From: Marinobacter litoralis
GTDB lineage: Bacteria > Pseudomonadota > Gammaproteobacteria > Pseudomonadales > Oleiphilaceae
DNA length: 64,000 nucleotides
Assembly: GCF_003336705.1 (NCBI RefSeq)
Contig: NZ_QMDL01000003.1
Location: forward strand, 620,211 to 684,210
Direction: 5' to 3'
The notes beneath the pieces were generated by a model. The model made no database searches. It had not been told where the DNA came from and was given only the letters and a program-made list of their open reading frames with translations. Shown here in pieces: positions 43,228-51,080 of this stretch. Each line of letters begins with the position of its first letter. The first letter of the stretch is position 1. The translations under genes were made by a program, and so were the position numbers.

Positions 43228-43992
43228 ATGAGTTCTCGTAGTGGCAGTTTTGTCGATTGTTTTGATGTCGGTGCACAGTGTGGTGGAAGCCCTGAGCGTG
43301 CCAAGCGTTGGCACAAGCCGTTAACCGTTGTGGCCGAGAACCCGGCGGGGGGAAAGCAGGTGGTGAAAACCTATCCTTCTTTCGTGTTTCCGCTTACTCA
43401 ATACTTTCGAATGCTGGCCCGGCATGAATATCGAATGCTCAAGGCTGTCGAGGGCCTTCCGTTTACCCCTAATGACGTTTATCAGTGCGCTGACTGCAGC
43501 GGTGCTCTTCAGTATCAGCACGTAGAGGGTGTGCCTCTCAAAGAGCTGAACCGACGTGGCGGTGTTCCGAACGACTTCTTCGTGAAGCTATACGCCTCGG
43601 TGCAACAGATGCACACAAGCGGCGTGGTGCATTTTGATCTGGGTAATTCCGGTAACGTGCTGTGCTCGCCTTCGGGCGAACCGAAAATCATCGATTTCGG
43701 GTCAGCCGTATTCTTCCGGCTGTTGCCGGGCGTAATCGGAGAGTGGGCCCGCAAGAAGGATCAGTTGGGCGTACTAAAACTCTGGTACCGCTTCGACCGG
43801 AACAGCATGCCCCAGGAAATGCAGGCGTACTATCAGGCCAACTACCGGAAAAACATCTACACCCCCAGGCGTTTTCTGAAAGCGTTGAAGCGTAGCTTCA
43901 TGAAACCGACGCAATCGACTGCCGAGGCCCTGCCCATGGCCGCGATTATCGGCTTGTTCTTTGGGCTGTTGGCGTTGGTGTCATTGGTCTAG
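43228..43992 (+). CDS. Kinase-like protein with C-terminal membrane anchor
   Basis: A 254-residue protein with a reduced protein-kinase/LPS-kinase fold. It has a lysine-bearing strand (GKQVVKTYPSFVF), the catalytic loop HFDLGNSGNVL and the metal-binding IDFGSA. The C-terminus is one hydrophobic segment (AAIIGLFFGLLALVSLV), so the kinase domain is tethered to the membrane. It resembles RIO/WaaP-type lipid or sugar kinases more than Ser/Thr kinases. AAAGGAAGG precedes ATG 43228; an in-frame ATG at 43177 lacks one. A terminator follows at 44087. It lies inside the NemR-like gene group, but whether it is regulated by it is unclear. Confidence 0.75.
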   Translation: MSSRSGSFVDCFDVGAQCGGSPERAKRWHKPLTVVAENPAGGKQVVKTYPSFVFPLTQYFRMLARHEYRMLKAVEGLPFTPNDVYQCADCSGALQYQHVEGVPLKELNRRGGVPNDFFVKLYASVQQMHTSGVVHFDLGNSGNVLCSPSGEPKIIDFGSAVFFRLLPGVIGEWARKKDQLGVLKLWYRFDRNSMPQEMQAYYQANYRKNIYTPRRFLKALKRSFMKPTQSTAEALPMAAIIGLFFGLLALVSLV

Positions 43993-44015
43993 GCCCCGTG
44001 GTATGTCGGTGCAAT

Positions 44016-44035
44016 ATTCGAATTTTCATTCGAAT
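44016..44035. promoter_or_regulatory. Palindrome ATTCGAA-N6-TTCGAAT beside a NemR-like box
   Basis: A perfect 7-bp inverted repeat one base upstream of the operator at 44037. It may bind another regulator or mark a second promoter for the yqhD operon. Confidence 0.45.
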
Positions 44036-44036
44036 G

Positions 44037-44051
44037 TAGACGACTGGTCTA
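44037..44051. promoter_or_regulatory. NemR-like operator 3
   Basis: TAGACGACTGGTCTA, identical to the sites at 42300 and 44123. It lies 100 bases before yqhD and upstream of the terminator at 44087, so it may regulate a promoter that reads through or serve in a repression loop with operator 4. Confidence 0.78.
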
Positions 44052-44086
44052 ATCATGTTTTAGACTGAGAGCAGATGTTAAAAACT

Positions 44087-44108
44087 AAGCCGATCTGATC
44101 GGCTTTTT
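44087..44108 (+). terminator. Intrinsic terminator after the kinase-like gene
   Basis: AAGCCGA pairs with TCGGCTT around a short loop and is followed by TTTTT. It lies between operators 3 and 4 in the kinase-yqhD interval and would separate the kinase-like transcript from yqhD. Confidence 0.75.
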
Positions 44109-44122
44109 ATTTACCTAAACAC

Positions 44123-44137
44123 TAGACGACTGGTCTA
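44123..44137. promoter_or_regulatory. NemR-like operator 4
   Basis: TAGACGACTGGTCTA ends 13 bases before the yqhD start codon. Repressor bound here would block the yqhD-curA-DJ-1-ytoQ transcript. Confidence 0.82.
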
Positions 44138-44150
44138 AGAGTGAGGCGAT

Positions 44151-45308
44151 ATGAATAATTTCGAGTTCTACAATCCCACCCGAATCGTATTTGGTGAAGG
44201 CACGGTGGCGCGCCTTGATGACCTTGTACCGGCCAATGCGCGGGTGCTGGTGCTGTTCGGCGGCGAAAGTGCCCGAAAAACCGGTACCCTTGATGAGGTC
44301 AAGCAGGCGTTGGGCAACCGGCACGTGGCCGAATTTGGTGGTATTGAACCAAACCCGACTTATGAAACCTTGATGAAAGCCGTTGCGGTGATCGAGCAAG
44401 ATCAGTTCGACTTCCTGCTGGCAGTGGGTGGTGGGTCCGTCATTGACGGCACCAAGTTTGTTGCCGCTGCCGTGAATTTCGACGGCGACCCATGGAGCAT
44501 TCTTGAGAAACGCGGGCGGAATATTAGCCACGCCATTCCATTCGGCTCTGTACTGACCCTGCCGGCCACCGGTTCCGAGATGAACAGCGGCGCGGTCGTC
44601 ACCAACAAAGCCCTGAAGGCGAAACTGCCGTTTGCCAGCCCGTTGGTGTATCCCGCGTTCTCCATTCTGGACCCGGTGAAAACCTTCACGCTGCCCGCCA
44701 AGCAGGTCAGCAACGGGGTGGCCGATGCATTTACGCACATCATTGAGCAATATCTGACCTATCCGGCGAATGGTTTGGTGCAGGATCGTTTTGCGGAAGG
44801 TCTGCTGCAAACGCTCGTCGAGATCGGCCCGAAAGTATTGGAAGACCCGGAAAACTACGAGCTGAGAGCCAACCTGATGTGGGTCGCGACGCTGGCATTG
44901 AACGGTTTGATCGGTGCGGGCGTACCACAGGACTGGGCAACGCACATGGTGGGTCATGAACTCACGGCGTTGTACGGTATCGATCATGCCCGGACCTTGG
45001 CCATTGTCTTGCCCGGCATGCTGGATGTGCGCCGCGAGTCGAAAGCTGAAAAGTTGCTACAGTATGGTGAGCGGGTCTGGAACATTCGGGAAGGCTCTGA
45101 AGCCGAGCGTATTGAGAAAACGATTCAGGCCACCCGCAAGTTTTTTGAAAGCCTTTCGATTCCTACGCGGTTGCCAGATTACGGACTCGATGAAAGCTCC
45201 ATCGACGACATCATCAGCCAACTTGAACGCCATGGCATGACGAAATTGGGTGAGCACGGAGATGTGACTCCGGAGATCAGCCGTCGTGCCCTTGAAGCCA
45301 GCCTGTAA
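44151..45308 (+). CDS. yqhD: NADPH-dependent aldehyde reductase YqhD
   Basis: A 385-residue group III (iron-type) alcohol dehydrogenase that reduces short aldehydes such as methylglyoxal, glyoxal and acrolein using NADPH. It follows E. coli YqhD along its length as I recall it: NPTRIVFGEG at the start, the nucleotide-binding LLAVGGGSVIDGTKF, then LTLPATGSEMNSGAV. The metal ligands fall in GVADAFTHIIEQY and DWATHMVGHELTALYGIDHA. It is preceded by the NemR-like box at 44123 and followed by curA after 16 bases, so it heads the detoxification operon. Confidence 0.95.
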   Translation: MNNFEFYNPTRIVFGEGTVARLDDLVPANARVLVLFGGESARKTGTLDEVKQALGNRHVAEFGGIEPNPTYETLMKAVAVIEQDQFDFLLAVGGGSVIDGTKFVAAAVNFDGDPWSILEKRGRNISHAIPFGSVLTLPATGSEMNSGAVVTNKALKAKLPFASPLVYPAFSILDPVKTFTLPAKQVSNGVADAFTHIIEQYLTYPANGLVQDRFAEGLLQTLVEIGPKVLEDPENYELRANLMWVATLALNGLIGAGVPQDWATHMVGHELTALYGIDHARTLAIVLPGMLDVRRESKAEKLLQYGERVWNIREGSEAERIEKTIQATRKFFESLSIPTRLPDYGLDESSIDDIISQLERHGMTKLGEHGDVTPEISRRALEASL

Positions 45309-45324
45309 CGGAGGAGAAGAGATC

Positions 45325-46353
45325 ATGGAACAGTCATCGTTGAAAAATCGTCAGTGGGTGTTGAACCAGCGTCCGAACGGCGCCCCAACACCGGACGATT
45401 TCAAACTGGTGGAAAGTGACATCCCGAGCCTGAATGAAGGTGAGGTGCTGCTGAAAACACGTTACCTGTCTCTGGACCCGTACATGCGTGGCCGAATGAG
45501 CGACGCGCCGTCCTATGCGCCGTCTCTGAACATTGGCGAGGTAATTGTCGGCGGCACGGTGTCGGAAGTGGTTGAATCCAAAAATCCGAAGTTCGCCAAA
45601 GGCGACCGGGTACTGGCTGGTAGTGGGTGGCAGGAATACGAAGTGTCTGACGGCACGGGGCTGATGTTGGTCGAAGGCTTGCCCGAGCCTTCGTACGCCT
45701 TGAGCCTGATGGGTATGCCCGGCTTTACCGCGTATCACGGTTTGCTGAACATCGGTGAGCCAAAACCGGGTGAAACGGTTGTCGTGGCCTCGGCCAGCGG
45801 TGCGGTAGGCTCAGTGGTAGGGCAGATTGCCAAGCTGAAAGGCTGCCGGGTGGTTGGCATCACCAGTGGTGGTAAAAAACAGCAGTACGTGAAAGACACG
45901 CTGGGCTTTGATGAAAGCCTGGACCGGCATTCGCCGAATTTCGAGGCAGAGCTGGCCAAGGCCGCCCCGGATGGCATTGATGTGTATTACGAGAACGTAG
46001 GTGGTGCGGTGTTTGATGCGGTATTGCCGCTGCTTAACGATTTCGCCCGTATCCCTGTGTGCGGTGTGATCGCCCACTACAACGCGACGGAACTACCACA
46101 GGGGCCGGATCGCGTGCCCATGCTGGCCGGTATGATTCTGCGCAAGCGCATCCGCATGCAGGGCTTCATCATCATGGACCATTATGAAACCGGCTACGCG
46201 CCTTTTGCTAAAGAAATGACTCAGTGGCTGAAAGCGGGCCAGATTCGTATCAAAGAGGACCGGGTTCAAGGTTTTGAGGCGGCGCCAGAGGCCTTCATCG
46301 GTCTTCTGGAAGGCAAGAACTTCGGCAAAGTGGTGGTGGATTTCGGAGCCTAA
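45325..46353 (+). CDS. curA: NADP-dependent alkenal/curcumin reductase (CurA-like)
   Basis: A 342-residue zinc-free MDR-family oxidoreductase, similar throughout to E. coli CurA. Such enzymes reduce the double bond of 2-alkenals and related unsaturated carbonyls with NADPH. Seen: LSLDPYMRGRMSD near residue 50, the nucleotide-binding ASASGAVGSVVGQIAKLKG near 157, and YYENVGGAVFDAVLPLL near 220. GGAGGAG lies eight bases before ATG 45325. It is second in the yqhD operon. Confidence 0.94.
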   Translation: MEQSSLKNRQWVLNQRPNGAPTPDDFKLVESDIPSLNEGEVLLKTRYLSLDPYMRGRMSDAPSYAPSLNIGEVIVGGTVSEVVESKNPKFAKGDRVLAGSGWQEYEVSDGTGLMLVEGLPEPSYALSLMGMPGFTAYHGLLNIGEPKPGETVVVASASGAVGSVVGQIAKLKGCRVVGITSGGKKQQYVKDTLGFDESLDRHSPNFEAELAKAAPDGIDVYYENVGGAVFDAVLPLLNDFARIPVCGVIAHYNATELPQGPDRVPMLAGMILRKRIRMQGFIIMDHYETGYAPFAKEMTQWLKAGQIRIKEDRVQGFEAAPEAFIGLLEGKNFGKVVVDFGA

Positions 46354-46402
46354 CCTTCGGGACTTTGACCCAAAAACCATTCAGATCAGGTGAGGAAAGA
46401 CG

Positions 46403-47080
46403 ATGAACGTATTAATGGTACTGACATCCCACGATCAACTCGGCAACACCGGTGAAAAGACCGGTTTCTGGCTGGAAGAACTCGCTGCACCCTATTACGT
46501 GTTCAAAGACGCAGGAGCCAAGGTGGTTCTGGCGTCGCCTCAGGGTGGCCAGCCACCGCTCGACCCTAACAGCAGTCAGAAAGACGCGCTGACCGAAGCC
46601 ACCGATCGTTTCGAAGCCGATGCAGAAGCCATGGCCGCATTAGCTTCAACCGCCAAGTTGGCGGATGTCTCGCTGGAGGACTTTGATGCTGTGTTCTATC
46701 CCGGCGGCCATGGTCCGTTGTGGGATCTGGCGGAAGACCCCACGTCCATTGCGTTGATTGAAAACGCGATTAAGGCAGGCACCCCGGTAGGGGCAGTTTG
46801 TCACGCGCCCGGCGTGCTGCGCCACGTCAAAGGCCAGGACGGAAAGCCTCTGGTGTCCGGCAAAAACGTCACCGGCTTTACCAACACCGAAGAAGAAGCG
46901 GTTGGCCTGACCGACGTAGTACCGTTTCTGGTTGAAGATATGCTGAAAGACAACGGTGGGCAGTACAGTAAGGGGGATGACTGGCAGTCCTACGTGGTCA
47001 CCGATGGCTGGTTGGTAACCGGTCAAAACCCGGCGTCTTCAGCCGCGGCTGCAGAAGCTTTGTTGAAGTTGATGGCCTGA
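46403..47080 (+). CDS. DJ-1/PfpI family protein (Hsp31-like)
   Basis: A 225-residue type 1 glutamine-amidotransferase-fold protein. The nucleophile Cys is in GAVCHAPGVL (about residue 133) after the YPGGHGPLWDL loop, and the acidic partner is in KTGFWLEELAAP near the start. This class includes Hsp31 and YajL-type proteins reported to handle glyoxal damage or act as glyoxalase III or chaperones. Reported functions conflict, so I leave the reaction open. It follows curA by 49 bases in the NemR-like operon, which supports a role against reactive carbonyls. Confidence 0.9.
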   Translation: MNVLMVLTSHDQLGNTGEKTGFWLEELAAPYYVFKDAGAKVVLASPQGGQPPLDPNSSQKDALTEATDRFEADAEAMAALASTAKLADVSLEDFDAVFYPGGHGPLWDLAEDPTSIALIENAIKAGTPVGAVCHAPGVLRHVKGQDGKPLVSGKNVTGFTNTEEEAVGLTDVVPFLVEDMLKDNGGQYSKGDDWQSYVVTDGWLVTGQNPASSAAAAEALLKLMA

Positions 47081-47100
47081 CGCACGTTCCTGTGCGCCAG

Positions 47101-47137
47101 ACTGCGGGTTACCGGCCAGTGCCGGATAACCCGCAGT
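47101..47137 (+). promoter_or_regulatory. Strong hairpin between the DJ-1 gene and ytoQ
   Basis: ACTGCGGGTTA pairs perfectly with TAACCCGCAGT, and an inner CGG/CCG extends the stem. No T-run follows. It may be an RNA stability or processing element within the operon. Confidence 0.55.
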
Positions 47138-47170
47138 GAACATCCTCGGGTATTGGCGTATCATCCTCGG

Positions 47171-47200
47171 TTCAAAGCCTTTCAAAGCCTTTCAATGCCT
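47171..47200. repeat. Three tandem 10-bp repeats before ytoQ
   Basis: TTCAAAGCCT occurs twice in perfect tandem and is followed by TTCAATGCCT with one change. The array ends one base before ACAGGAGAG, the ytoQ ribosome site region, so copy number could alter the leader. Confidence 0.8.
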
Positions 47201-47213
47201 ACAGGAGAGCATA

Positions 47214-47651
47214 ATGATCTGGACTGTTTACCTATCCGGTGAAATCCACACAGACTGGCGTGAGCAGATTGCAGCCGGTGCGGAAGCCGCTGGCCTGCCG
47301 GTAGAGTTTGTGTCTGCCAATACCGATCACGATTCCAGCGATGCAGCCGGTGATTTTCTGGGTAAGCCGGAAAATAACTTCTGGCGGGATCACCAGTCCT
47401 CCAAGGTCAATGCGATCCGCACCAAGACCCTGCTTGAGCAGTGTGATCTGGCGGTGATTCGCTTCGGTGACAAGTACAAGCAGTGGAATGCGGCGTTTGA
47501 TGCCGGTTATTGCGCGGCCATGGGTACGCCTTACGTGACCCTGCACGATGAAGACATTGTGCACCCGCTGAAAGAAGTGGATGCCGCCGCCATGGCTTGG
47601 GCGCAAACCCCCGAGCAAGTGGTTGAGCTGTTGAAGTACGTTACCGCGTAA
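47214..47651 (+). CDS. ytoQ: YtoQ family protein
   Basis: A 145-residue soluble protein of the YtoQ family, beginning IWTVYLSGEIHTDWREQI and containing VRFGDKYKQWNAAFDAGYC-like family features (here IRFGDKYKQWNAAFDAGY). The fold resembles nucleoside 2-deoxyribosyltransferase-type proteins, but no activity is established to my knowledge. AGGAG precedes ATG 47214. It is last in the NemR-like operon region and followed by a strong terminator. Confidence 0.85.
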   Translation: MIWTVYLSGEIHTDWREQIAAGAEAAGLPVEFVSANTDHDSSDAAGDFLGKPENNFWRDHQSSKVNAIRTKTLLEQCDLAVIRFGDKYKQWNAAFDAGYCAAMGTPYVTLHDEDIVHPLKEVDAAAMAWAQTPEQVVELLKYVTA

Positions 47652-47698
47652 TGACGGCGGTCTAACCGCCAAGCTATCAACAATCGGACAGCTGGTGA

Positions 47699-47739
47699 GC
47701 CCTTACAATCGAATTTCTTGATTGTAAGGGCTTTGTCTT
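47699..47739 (+). terminator. Intrinsic terminator after ytoQ
   Basis: GCCCTTACAATC pairs perfectly over 12 bases with GATTGTAAGGGC (9-base loop) and is followed by TTTGTCTT. It separates ytoQ from the convergent SPFH gene. Confidence 0.85.
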
Positions 47740-49147
47740 ATCGGGCAGCGGTTTGACCGCCGGCTCTGCGCAGCTGCTCCATGGCCCCCAAACTGGCGAA
47801 CACTTCCAGACTGCTGACTGGGTTTCCTGAGCCGTCACCGCCCACGTAATAATCGGGCATGTCGATGGTGACATCCTTCAGCGCCGGGTACATTACCTGA
47901 GCAATATCCCGCTGGATCTCAGCCATGTAAATGTCCCGAGCGGCCTGCTTGGCCAACAGATGAGCCTTGGCAACTTCGGCCTCCGCCATACCCTGCTCAC
48001 GAATGGCTTTGGCGGCGTAGGTGGCGGCTTCTGCATTGGCTTTTTGAATGTCACGCTCGGCGACAGAAATCTCCAGCTGCTTCTGCTTTTCCAGAACGGC
48101 AACAGCCTTTTCTTTCTCTTTCCGAACCGTTTCCAGCTGAGCCTGTTGGCGTTCCATTTCTACTTCTTTCTGCTTCGAAATAATGGCGAGCTCTTTGCTG
48201 CGCTGGGCGTCCTGAATTGCCCGGGCTTTTTCGATCTCTTTTTCCAGTTGCGCTGTTTTGGCTTCTGCACGAGCGGTTTCCTGTGCCTGGATCGCAGTGA
48301 TGCGCTTGGCCACTAGGTCTTTTTTCTTGATCAAAAGTTCATCCAGACGTTTTTCCGGAAGTGGCCGGCCGATGGTGACCTGGCGCACCTGAATGCCGTA
48401 GGAATCCAGCGGGTTGGCAATGCGTTTGGCTTGCCCTGCTTTGTCTTGAAGGATGATGTTCTTCCACACCAGCTGCACTTTCCGCTCGAGGCGATCGCCA
48501 TCGTCGTTAGAGGAAGAGACGGCTGCCAGGTCGGTTTGCTCGATTTCAACTTGTCGCCTTTCGGTTTCGTACAGGCCGTTCTGCAACTGGTCTTCCAGCT
48601 GCACCTTGAACTTGTTCAGGCCACCTTGAAAAAATTCCTCACCGGTGTACTGGGTTGCCGTAACCACGGTTACGTTTTTCGCGTTTTTAATAAGCAGGGA
48701 GTCGATCAGGTTGTCGTAGCTGCGAAACTCTCGATGCATGGCGACGATCTTTGCTGGATCGGCCGATAGCCGGAAGCGGAACGTAGCGGGGATGCGGGCA
48801 GTGTAAGTGTCCGCGAACTGAACCTCGACTTCCGTCAGCTGGCGGGTAGATTTGATCTTTTCACCGCTTTCCTGGTTGCCAAAGCTGAGCGTCATGGCCT
48901 GATTGTAGGTATAAACGTTAGAAAACATCGGAACCTTAAAGTGAACGCCGGGCTCGGTGAACACTCGGATACTGCCGAACAAGGTATCTTGCACCACATA
49001 GGTGTAGCCGAGCTGAGTTGTAAAGAAGGACGACATGGCAAGGAAAACAACGAAAGCAACACCAGCGATCGCCAGAATGTATTTTTTCAGGTTAGCCAGG
49101 ATAGGGCCTAGCCATTGTTCGGTCCTTGAGAGTGTTTGGGAATCCAT
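47738..49147 (-). CDS. SPFH/prohibitin-like membrane protein
   Basis: A 469-residue protein with one N-terminal membrane segment (about 22-42, ILAIAGVAFVVFLAMSSFF). An SPFH/band-7 domain follows to about residue 270, then a long charged coiled coil (QAQETARAEAKTAQLEKEIE and similar, about 280-400). It is distinct from the flotillin at 26001, being shorter and of the HflK/prohibitin style with the domain in the periplasm. Members of this group often regulate membrane proteases. AGGAG lies six bases before ATG 49147. Confidence 0.88.
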   Translation of the reverse strand: MDSQTLSRTEQWLGPILANLKKYILAIAGVAFVVFLAMSSFFTTQLGYTYVVQDTLFGSIRVFTEPGVHFKVPMFSNVYTYNQAMTLSFGNQESGEKIKSTRQLTEVEVQFADTYTARIPATFRFRLSADPAKIVAMHREFRSYDNLIDSLLIKNAKNVTVVTATQYTGEEFFQGGLNKFKVQLEDQLQNGLYETERRQVEIEQTDLAAVSSSNDDGDRLERKVQLVWKNIILQDKAGQAKRIANPLDSYGIQVRQVTIGRPLPEKRLDELLIKKKDLVAKRITAIQAQETARAEAKTAQLEKEIEKARAIQDAQRSKELAIISKQKEVEMERQQAQLETVRKEKEKAVAVLEKQKQLEISVAERDIQKANAEAATYAAKAIREQGMAEAEVAKAHLLAKQAARDIYMAEIQRDIAQVMYPALKDVTIDMPDYYVGGDGSGNPVSSLEVFASLGAMEQLRRAGGQTAAR

Positions 49148-49353
49148 TCGATACTCCTGATGGTTTTTTGGGCGGCTGAAATTACCTTAACGACGGATTT
49201 TCTGTGTAGGACCATTTCAGTTGGCGATGTGAGAAATGTCTGCAGTGCGGAAAAGCTCCAACCAGATCATAAAAGCGATAGGCCCCAGTAAGTTAGAGTT
49301 GCCTTTTCGCTTCAGTGCTCAAAAACCGCTAACAGGACGTCATAAGGCAAAGG

Positions 49354-50244
49354 ATGATGCCACTCTTCACAATCCGACCCGCCAGGGCATGGGCTCTGGC
49401 GGTCGGTCTTATCGTTTTATTCACTACGTCCATACACTCATCGCTAGCCCGGGCCGAGCCTCCGGCTATTCCGTTGGCGAATGTCTACCAGCAAGGGGTT
49501 GAGCTTCAAGCTTATTGGGTCAGCGAGAAGCTAGACGGTGTGCGCGCCTATTGGGATGGCGAGCAATTCTGGTCTCGGGGCGGGCACGTTTATGCTGCGC
49601 CGCCTTGGTTCACCGAGCAGTTTCCGGATCAGCCGTTGGATGGGGAGCTCTGGAGCGGGCGAGGGCAGTTTTCGCAGCTATCCGGGGTGGTTCGTAAGCA
49701 GCAACCGGTTGCCGAGGAGTGGCTGGGCGTGCGTTTCCATGCCTTTGATCTGCCCCTAAAAAATACGCCCTTTACGGCTCGATACCAGCGATTGAAAAGG
49801 CTGGTGGAAGAGTCGAGCTCGCGCTATCTGGTGTTGGTTGAGCAAAGCCCGATCTCAGACCATGAAGCCCTGATCACGAAACTGGAAACAACGGTCGCGG
49901 CCGGCGGGGAAGGCTTGATGCTCAAGCGCAAAGCCAGCCTTTACCACGGTGGGCGTTCGGATGACTTACTCAAGGTGAAAACGTTTGAAGATGCGGAAGC
50001 CGTGGTTGTTGGCCACTTGCCCGGAAAGGGAAAGTATCAGGGCCTGACGGGGGCATTGGAAGTGGAGCTTGAGAGTGGTCGCCGGTTTCGCATCGGAACA
50101 GGCTTCAGCGATGCCGACCGGCGCAGTCCACCGCCGCTTGGGGCGACGGTAACCTTTCGCTACCGGGGGCTCACAGCAACCGGGTTGCCCCGTTTTGCCA
50201 GTTTTCTCAGAGTTCGGAATGATGAGCCAGAAAAGGCTCGATAA
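49354..50244 (+). CDS. ligE: Periplasmic ATP-dependent DNA ligase (LigE type)
   Basis: A 296-residue minimal ATP-dependent DNA ligase with an export signal. The signal peptide covers about residues 1-34 (cut near ARA). Motif I is SEKLDGVRAY, with the AMP-accepting Lys at residue 59. DGELWSGRGQF (motif III area), EGLMLKRK (motif IV) and LLKVKTFEDAEA (motif V) follow. A short OB-fold domain completes it, the usual Lig E layout. It would seal nicks in DNA outside the cytoplasm, possibly in DNA uptake or extracellular DNA. ATG 49354 follows AAGGC. Confidence 0.92.
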   Translation: MMPLFTIRPARAWALAVGLIVLFTTSIHSSLARAEPPAIPLANVYQQGVELQAYWVSEKLDGVRAYWDGEQFWSRGGHVYAAPPWFTEQFPDQPLDGELWSGRGQFSQLSGVVRKQQPVAEEWLGVRFHAFDLPLKNTPFTARYQRLKRLVEESSSRYLVLVEQSPISDHEALITKLETTVAAGGEGLMLKRKASLYHGGRSDDLLKVKTFEDAEAVVVGHLPGKGKYQGLTGALEVELESGRRFRIGTGFSDADRRSPPPLGATVTFRYRGLTATGLPRFASFLRVRNDEPEKAR

Positions 50245-50254
50245 TTGTTTGGCC

Positions 50255-50854
50255 CTATCGTTTCAGCGCTTCCGGGCGTTCCGCCAGCTCCTCAAGCGTG
50301 CGATATTCACATTCTTTGGCGGCCATAAAACTCTGAGCAGAGTCGGTCAGAATGTTGTCGTCGCGCATGAAACGACGGCCGAGCAGAACCGGATACGAAA
50401 AACGACCTCGATCGGTCAAGGAAAACTGGGTCTCGTGCAGGTTGCCGGAAATGCAGAACTCCATGTGCACGACATAGCGGCGTTGTGACGGTGCTCCTTT
50501 TCGCTTGATCAGCACGGTACGGTGCACCGGGCGCTCGAATTCCAGAATCACATCTTCGTGGTCCAGTTGGCCTTCACTGGGCTGGTCTTCATGGTCCCCC
50601 AGCGGAAGTTTGAACCTGACCCACTCCTCACCGTCTTGCTCAAAAGGTTCTACGTTAACGGCATGCAGAGACGACGTTTTGGCTCCGGTGTCGAGCCTCG
50701 CTTTCAGCCTGACTTCGGTGTCGTCCATCACCACCCATTCCACAAAGCCAAGCACCTCCGGGTCCTTCGCTGAGGTATCGGATGGCGAGGCTGCGTGGGT
50801 GCCCGTGATAAAGAAAGCACTCATCAGAGCGGTGATCATTAAGGCAAAACGCAT
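50255..50854 (-). CDS. Retropepsin-like RimK-associated protease homologue (Zn_protease family)
   Basis: A 199-residue protein of the family called putative ATP-dependent zinc protease, now known to have an aspartic retropepsin-like fold. The key motif is RLDTGAKTSSLHAVN near residue 58; VLLGRRFMRDD near 160 is also typical. It has an N-terminal signal peptide (MRFALMITALMSAFFITGTHA), so this form acts in the periplasm. AGGAG precedes ATG 50854. It converges with ligE, with ten bases between stops. Confidence 0.88.
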   Translation of the reverse strand: MRFALMITALMSAFFITGTHAASPSDTSAKDPEVLGFVEWVVMDDTEVRLKARLDTGAKTSSLHAVNVEPFEQDGEEWVRFKLPLGDHEDQPSEGQLDHEDVILEFERPVHRTVLIKRKGAPSQRRYVVHMEFCISGNLHETQFSLTDRGRFSYPVLLGRRFMRDDNILTDSAQSFMAAKECEYRTLEELAERPEALKR

Positions 50855-51080
50855 TCATCAACTCCTGAGTTTGCTCGATCCTAGAGGGTATTCGTCATCG
50901 AATAGCCGTAAGGCTAACAGTATTCTTTTGATATAGAGATTGCGACGCGATTAAGAATAGTTGAAGTGGCTGAAACACACACTGTCCGAGTGTTTGCTTT
51001 GCGCGCGCCGCAAGGCTGCACATGGGCCATACCGGAAGCTGGGGAAGAGCGTACACTGCCCGTATAACGAGGAGACGTTC

